NCBI RefSeq assembly: GCF_000374365.1
Contig: NZ_KB894138.1
Coordinates: 1-64,000 of the forward strand
DNA: 64,000 nt
From: Bacteroides gallinarum DSM 18171 = JCM 13658
GTDB lineage: Bacteria > Bacteroidota > Bacteroidia > Bacteroidales > Bacteroidaceae
Direction: 5' to 3'
The notes beneath the pieces were generated by a model that searched no databases, had not been told where the DNA came from, and saw nothing but the letters and a program-made list of their open reading frames with translations. Positions 60,273 to 64,000 of the stretch are shown here, piece after piece (position 1 is the first letter of the stretch; the number at the start of each line of letters is the position of its first letter). The translations under genes were made by a program, and so were the position numbers.

Positions 60273-63200
60273 CTACTTGAGCGCATCCGTAAAATGGTCG
60301 CCATACTGGGCGGTGTTGTAGATAATAGACCACAAGGCAGCCCATAGTATACCACGGCCGTAATACTTGTTGTCGGTCGTACTTGCCAGGGCATTGCAGG
60401 TGGGCGTCCATGTGTTGGTGTGCTGGGAGTCGCCGAGGAATATGATGCGCCGTTGCAAGTCGATAGATAGGGAGCAGCCGTTGCCGGGCACTTCCAGCAC
60501 ATTGGTCACTCCGGCAGGTGTATCGAAGGTTCCGCTGGTTCCGTCTCTATAAAACTGGGCGCTGAAATCAATCGCTTGCGAGGGCTTGTAATTGCTGAAA
60601 GGGCCGTTCTTTACGATATAATCCCATACCGGGTCGTCGGAGTGGGCGGTAACCCAGGAAGCGGACGTACTGCTGTTGCTTCTGTACGTATATCCCAGCG
60701 ATGAAAGCTGGGTGAACAACGCCTTATTGTCCGAGACGCCGTTGTCGAGGGTAACGACTGCGATTCTATTCTTGTCGGGGCTGTTTTTCAGCCAGGTAAC
60801 CAAATTGTCGTAGTAACCGGATACCTTACTTATATAGGTTCCCGAGAAAAGGACATTTACCTTGTCGGGTATATTCGCACCTACTCCCGCAGTATAGCTG
60901 TCGCTGCTGGGCAGGGTCGGTACTGCCGGAACATAGACTATTCCCTGAGGGCCAAAGAAGCTGCTGTAATTGCCGTAGTTGCGGAAGTCGTTGAAAATAC
61001 CGTTTCCGAGCGCACCGTAACCTCCGTAAAGGTTGGCGACATTAATCGATATGGGTTTCAGCATGTTCCTTGCGATTGTCAGGCGGGCGGTTACCGCTGT
61101 GCCTGCCAAAGTGAGTTTCACGTTGTAGGTTATGTCCCGGTTGGCATCTTTATACAATGTCTTGGGGAACTGGACTTTGAACTTGGTACTCATGGGATAT
61201 TCAGCACCCCATGACATCTCCGTACCGTTTTCACCTACGATTTTTACATCATACTTGTGAGCCGTTGCGGGTTCGGGCTGTTCCAACTCGGCAATCCATT
61301 TCATGCTGCTGCCTCCTTGCAGGCTTATCAACTGTGTTTCGTCCGCATTTTCGGATACATAAAGCATGTTGCCCGGAATGCCGGTATTGAAGGATACCGG
61401 TTGCTGGCTGATGCCGATTACGCGGGATTTTACGCTGGGGTCTGCCTTCAATACTAAATAGAGGCTGGCTTTCAGAATGGTGCTGCCTCCGTTTTCGCCT
61501 TTGGCTTTCACGGTGATGCGGTTCAGCTTCGGGTCTGCGGTATCGTGCGTGTCTTTTACTTCGAAAGCTGCGGCGTTGTCTCCTTCGAGCACATACTCCC
61601 ATTCGTTTACGGCTGTTCCGTCCGTTGTCAGCCCTGGGTTTACAAGGAACGAGTTGGTATTGTTGCCGGCAATCGTCGGCTCTCCGTCGTATTCGAAGCT
61701 GATAGAGGTAATGTCCGGGGTTAGCTCGAACCCGGGTACTCCGTTCTGAATCAGTAGCATAGTACCTTGTACCGAGGGGTCTTCTTTCAGGCTGACTACC
61801 AGGAAGCCGTAACGCGGGCTGGTACTTGTATTGGCCGTGTGGGTGTACACCGGAATGATGTTGTTCAGTGCTTTGCTGCTGTCGTAATCGGTTACGGCGG
61901 CAGAACCTGCCTGGTCGAAGGAGAAGAACGCCCCAGCTCCCGGAGGATAGATAGCCGCACTCCAGTCGCCGGAGCTGTTTACAGCGATAGGGGGAGCTGC
62001 TACACCGGCGGTGTTGCTGAAATGGGAAATGGTTGCCGGGCTCAGCTTCAAATAGAGATTGCCGCCTTCCAGCTGTACGATGTCTATCGTTGCTTTCAGA
62101 TTGCCGAAGGATAGCTCTACGATGCCGTTGCGCTGTTCTTTTACATCGTTCAGCGCCGTGGCCGAAACGGTCAGTGTCTTTCCGCTCAAAACGGCGGACA
62201 GACCGTTGTCCAGCAGTTTCTTGCTGACTGATAGCGTGCCTTCTCCGAAGGTGAATATGCCTAAGTCGTAGCTGCCGCCGTTCGGGGTGAACATCACTTT
62301 CTTGGTAGGTATGGCCAGGATGTTGTCGCCGTCGAACTGTACAGTGCCGTGGCTGTCCATATCCCAGTAGTTGATAGAGTAGTTCAGGGATGCCGTTTCG
62401 CCTTTATAGGCTTCCAGCTCGGTGGCATATTCTTCTTTTTTTACGGAGTTGACAGTCAGCTTATATACATTGTTGCGTTTGAGGGATTGTCCTGATTCGA
62501 GCGGGTGGACATTGGCACGGTGGTACGATACAGTGCCGTTGCTTTTGTTTTTCACTCCGATGATGAGGCATGTGGTCAATTGGTCGTTTTGCTGGGGAGC
62601 AGGCACATAATTTTCGTATGCGTACAGCTTGCCTACGATGTCGGCGCCGGCTTCGCTTTCCACTCCGTAGAGCCTCGTAATCCGTTGCGCCGTCTCGTCG
62701 AAAGCATTCGGCTCGCCGTTCCATACAAAGAGCGAGGGGTATGCGTTCCAAACCGCAACGGACAGTAGGGTGTATCCTGATGCCGAGTTATGGACGTCGA
62801 AACGCGAGACGGAGCGTTGTAATACTATGCTGATTTTGGTATCGTGCGATTCCTTTCTCAATGAGGTGCTCATCAGCAGTGCTTCGCTTTCCAGGGGCTT
62901 GGCGGTGTACTCGGGAGAGTCCGTAGACGTGCCCGTAGTAAAGACCCGGACGTCTGCTTCGGCTTCCTTGAAGTTCTTGTTTTTGATTGCGGTTTTCCAA
63001 TCGTCCAATGTCTGCGAGCCGTCTGCGGGCAAGTAGTTATTGCCCATGTTGGCTACTGCCAAGATGTCGTAAGCCTCTGTCATTTTCAATCCGAGGTCTG
63101 AGAAATCGAATGTCATGTCGGTATTCATTTCCAGTGGGGTATCCGGTGTTGCCGTCAGCTCTTTCCAGCCTTTGAAGATGCCGGTTCCGTTGCTGTTGGA

Positions 63201-63416
63201 CTCGAAAAAAATCAAATCAAGTGTTTTTATATTCTCCTCTCCGGCTTCCGGAGCAATCGCTGCGCGTGTTGCCAGTCCGCTGGCAGGGTCTTGGATGCTG
63301 AGGTTTATGGTTAATCTGTTGTTTTCCTTCGGAACCAGCCCGCTGTCGTCTTCCGGATTGCAAGACGCGAGAATGGCGGGTATCAGAAGAAAAGCGTACC
63401 ATGCTGTTTTTTTCAT
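60273..63416 (-). CDS. Large fimbrillin-type lipoprotein with BACON-like repeats
   Basis: About 1047 residues from the ATG at 63416, which gives a clean lipoprotein signal (MKKTAWYAFLLIPAILASC); an in-frame ATG at 63458 overlaps the upstream stop by 4 bases. The N-terminal third (about 20-340) is FimA/Mfa1-like: NRLTINLSIQDP, GEENIKTLDLIFFES, and VLQRSVSRFDV. Next come at least two Ig-like modules with VQLEGGNLYLKL- and LLIQNGVPG-type strands, typical of BACON domains (about 370-700). The last 250 residues form a separate unknown domain (NVLFSGTYIS, NRIAVVTLDNGVSDNKALF, RRIIFLGDSQHTNTW) that resembles no fimbrial part I recognise. It is downstream of a FimA-like gene and is likely an accessory or tip subunit. 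Confidence 0.78.
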   Translation of the reverse strand: MKKTAWYAFLLIPAILASCNPEDDSGLVPKENNRLTINLSIQDPASGLATRAAIAPEAGEENIKTLDLIFFESNSNGTGIFKGWKELTATPDTPLEMNTDMTFDFSDLGLKMTEAYDILAVANMGNNYLPADGSQTLDDWKTAIKNKNFKEAEADVRVFTTGTSTDSPEYTAKPLESEALLMSTSLRKESHDTKISIVLQRSVSRFDVHNSASGYTLLSVAVWNAYPSLFVWNGEPNAFDETAQRITRLYGVESEAGADIVGKLYAYENYVPAPQQNDQLTTCLIIGVKNKSNGTVSYHRANVHPLESGQSLKRNNVYKLTVNSVKKEEYATELEAYKGETASLNYSINYWDMDSHGTVQFDGDNILAIPTKKVMFTPNGGSYDLGIFTFGEGTLSVSKKLLDNGLSAVLSGKTLTVSATALNDVKEQRNGIVELSFGNLKATIDIVQLEGGNLYLKLSPATISHFSNTAGVAAPPIAVNSSGDWSAAIYPPGAGAFFSFDQAGSAAVTDYDSSKALNNIIPVYTHTANTSTSPRYGFLVVSLKEDPSVQGTMLLIQNGVPGFELTPDITSISFEYDGEPTIAGNNTNSFLVNPGLTTDGTAVNEWEYVLEGDNAAAFEVKDTHDTADPKLNRITVKAKGENGGSTILKASLYLVLKADPSVKSRVIGISQQPVSFNTGIPGNMLYVSENADETQLISLQGGSSMKWIAELEQPEPATAHKYDVKIVGENGTEMSWGAEYPMSTKFKVQFPKTLYKDANRDITYNVKLTLAGTAVTARLTIARNMLKPISINVANLYGGYGALGNGIFNDFRNYGNYSSFFGPQGIVYVPAVPTLPSSDSYTAGVGANIPDKVNVLFSGTYISKVSGYYDNLVTWLKNSPDKNRIAVVTLDNGVSDNKALFTQLSSLGYTYRSNSSTSASWVTAHSDDPVWDYIVKNGPFSNYKPSQAIDFSAQFYRDGTSGTFDTPAGVTNVLEVPGNGCSLSIDLQRRIIFLGDSQHTNTWTPTCNALASTTDNKYYGRGILWAALWSIIYNTAQYGDHFTDALK

Positions 63417-63454
63417 TCTGTTATACTTGTTTTTTATTGTCATTATATATGTAA

Positions 63455-64000
63455 TCATTCTCCTAAATCGACGTTCATATCGCCGTCCAGTTCCCAGTCG
63501 TTCCGTCCGTGGTCATAGAGGTATATTTGTATTTCCAGCCTGATTCGTCCGGAAAGCAATACGACCGTGTCGGAGTTGGCGCTGCCGGATTCCTTGTCGA
63601 AATCGCCCAGTGCCGTTACTTTTAACCCGGCAGGATAGCCGTCGGCACCGTTTATCAGTTCGGCTTCGAAGCGGTTGTTGCGGATGCCGTTTGTAAATGC
63701 GGCGGCAGCTCCGTTGGTGTCCGTCTTGAATGACAGTGCGATTGCTTCCGGCAGGATGTTACTTTTCATCCCTATGGTAACGGTGGAATTCGCTTTGCGG
63801 TACAATACTGCCTCGCGCTTTTCCGTCCACAGGTAGTAATTGCCGCTTACGCCCATTTGCCCTTCGGTCATATCCCACTCTACCACGTTGACATTAAGGT
63901 GTACGGAGGGTTGGACGGCGGCGGTTTCCTTGTCTGTGTATCCCGCTCCGTCCGCCGAATTGATATTGAATACATACTTTTTGTTCCGTATGATTGGGAT
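63455..64000 (-). CDS. Fimbrillin (FimA/Mfa-like) subunit, 5' part outside window
   Basis: The frame is open from the right edge to the TGA at 63455, giving 181 residues of a C-terminal part. KYVFNINSADGAGYTDKE and VHLNVNVVEWDM form the strand pair that usually ends major fimbrial subunits. Here about 140 further residues follow, including YLWTEKREAVLYR and SGRIRLEIQIYLYDHG. It overlaps or abuts the next gene, so the two are co-translated or tightly linked. Confidence 0.72.
   Translation of the reverse strand: MPIIRNKKYVFNINSADGAGYTDKETAAVQPSVHLNVNVVEWDMTEGQMGVSGNYYLWTEKREAVLYRKANSTVTIGMKSNILPEAIALSFKTDTNGAAAAFTNGIRNNRFEAELINGADGYPAGLKVTALGDFDKESGSANSDTVVLLSGRIRLEIQIYLYDHGRNDWELDGDMNVDLGE

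Overview
The window looks like a chromosomal segment of a gut Bacteroides-type bacterium; the species cannot be named from it. Tandem SusC/SusD pairs, a one-piece hybrid two-component regulator, fimbrillin-family lipoproteins, paired S46 dipeptidyl-peptidases and many copies of the Bacteroides -7 promoter box TAnnTTTG all point that way.

Region 1 (about 1-37.3 kb) is a polysaccharide utilization locus whose enzymes fit the rhamnogalacturonan-I (RG-I) backbone and its decorations: two PL11 lyases, a GH105 unsaturated-rhamnogalacturonyl hydrolase, a GH28, a GH2, two long GH106 alpha-L-rhamnosidase-like enzymes and a GH115 alpha-glucuronidase-like enzyme. The import core is one operon, SusC-SusD-SusC-SusD-PL11-GH106 (11314-26339). 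Three fimbrillin-like lipoproteins (7511-11051) sit just upstream. A hybrid two-component regulator (29536-33840) lies between the GH115 gene and the second GH106 gene. Seven promoters in this region share one 23-base operator placed 21-22 bases upstream of a -7 box, which defines a probable single regulon.

Region 2 (37.4-56.3 kb) is mostly housekeeping. It holds two thioredoxins; two S46 peptidases whose specificity residues predict one DPP11-like and one DPP7-like enzyme; a radical SAM sulfatase-maturase-like gene; a DUF4369-like lipoprotein; a PlsC-type acyltransferase; a membrane metallophosphoesterase; an ECF sigma factor with a membrane partner; a stand-alone MetH reactivation domain; dihydroorotase; a dolichol-phosphate-mannose-synthase-like glycosyltransferase; mfd; and an HU-type protein. 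Three conspicuous non-coding structures lie here: a 27-unit 15-bp minisatellite whose units differ only by transitions (38283-38687), a perfect 28-bp hairpin (40984-41042) and a Bacteroidetes-type palindromic repeat in the mfd leader (52101-52164).

Region 3 (56.8-60.1 kb) is a small accessory island: a WYL regulator, divergent small proteins, a decayed gene, and an unknown protein translationally coupled to an ADP-ribosylglycohydrolase. A paired inverted repeat resembling insertion-sequence ends sits in the loop of the terminator that follows.

Region 4 (60.2-64 kb, minus strand) is the end of a fimbrial locus: a large fimbrillin-type lipoprotein with BACON-like repeats, preceded by the 3' part of a FimA/Mfa-like gene that runs off the window.
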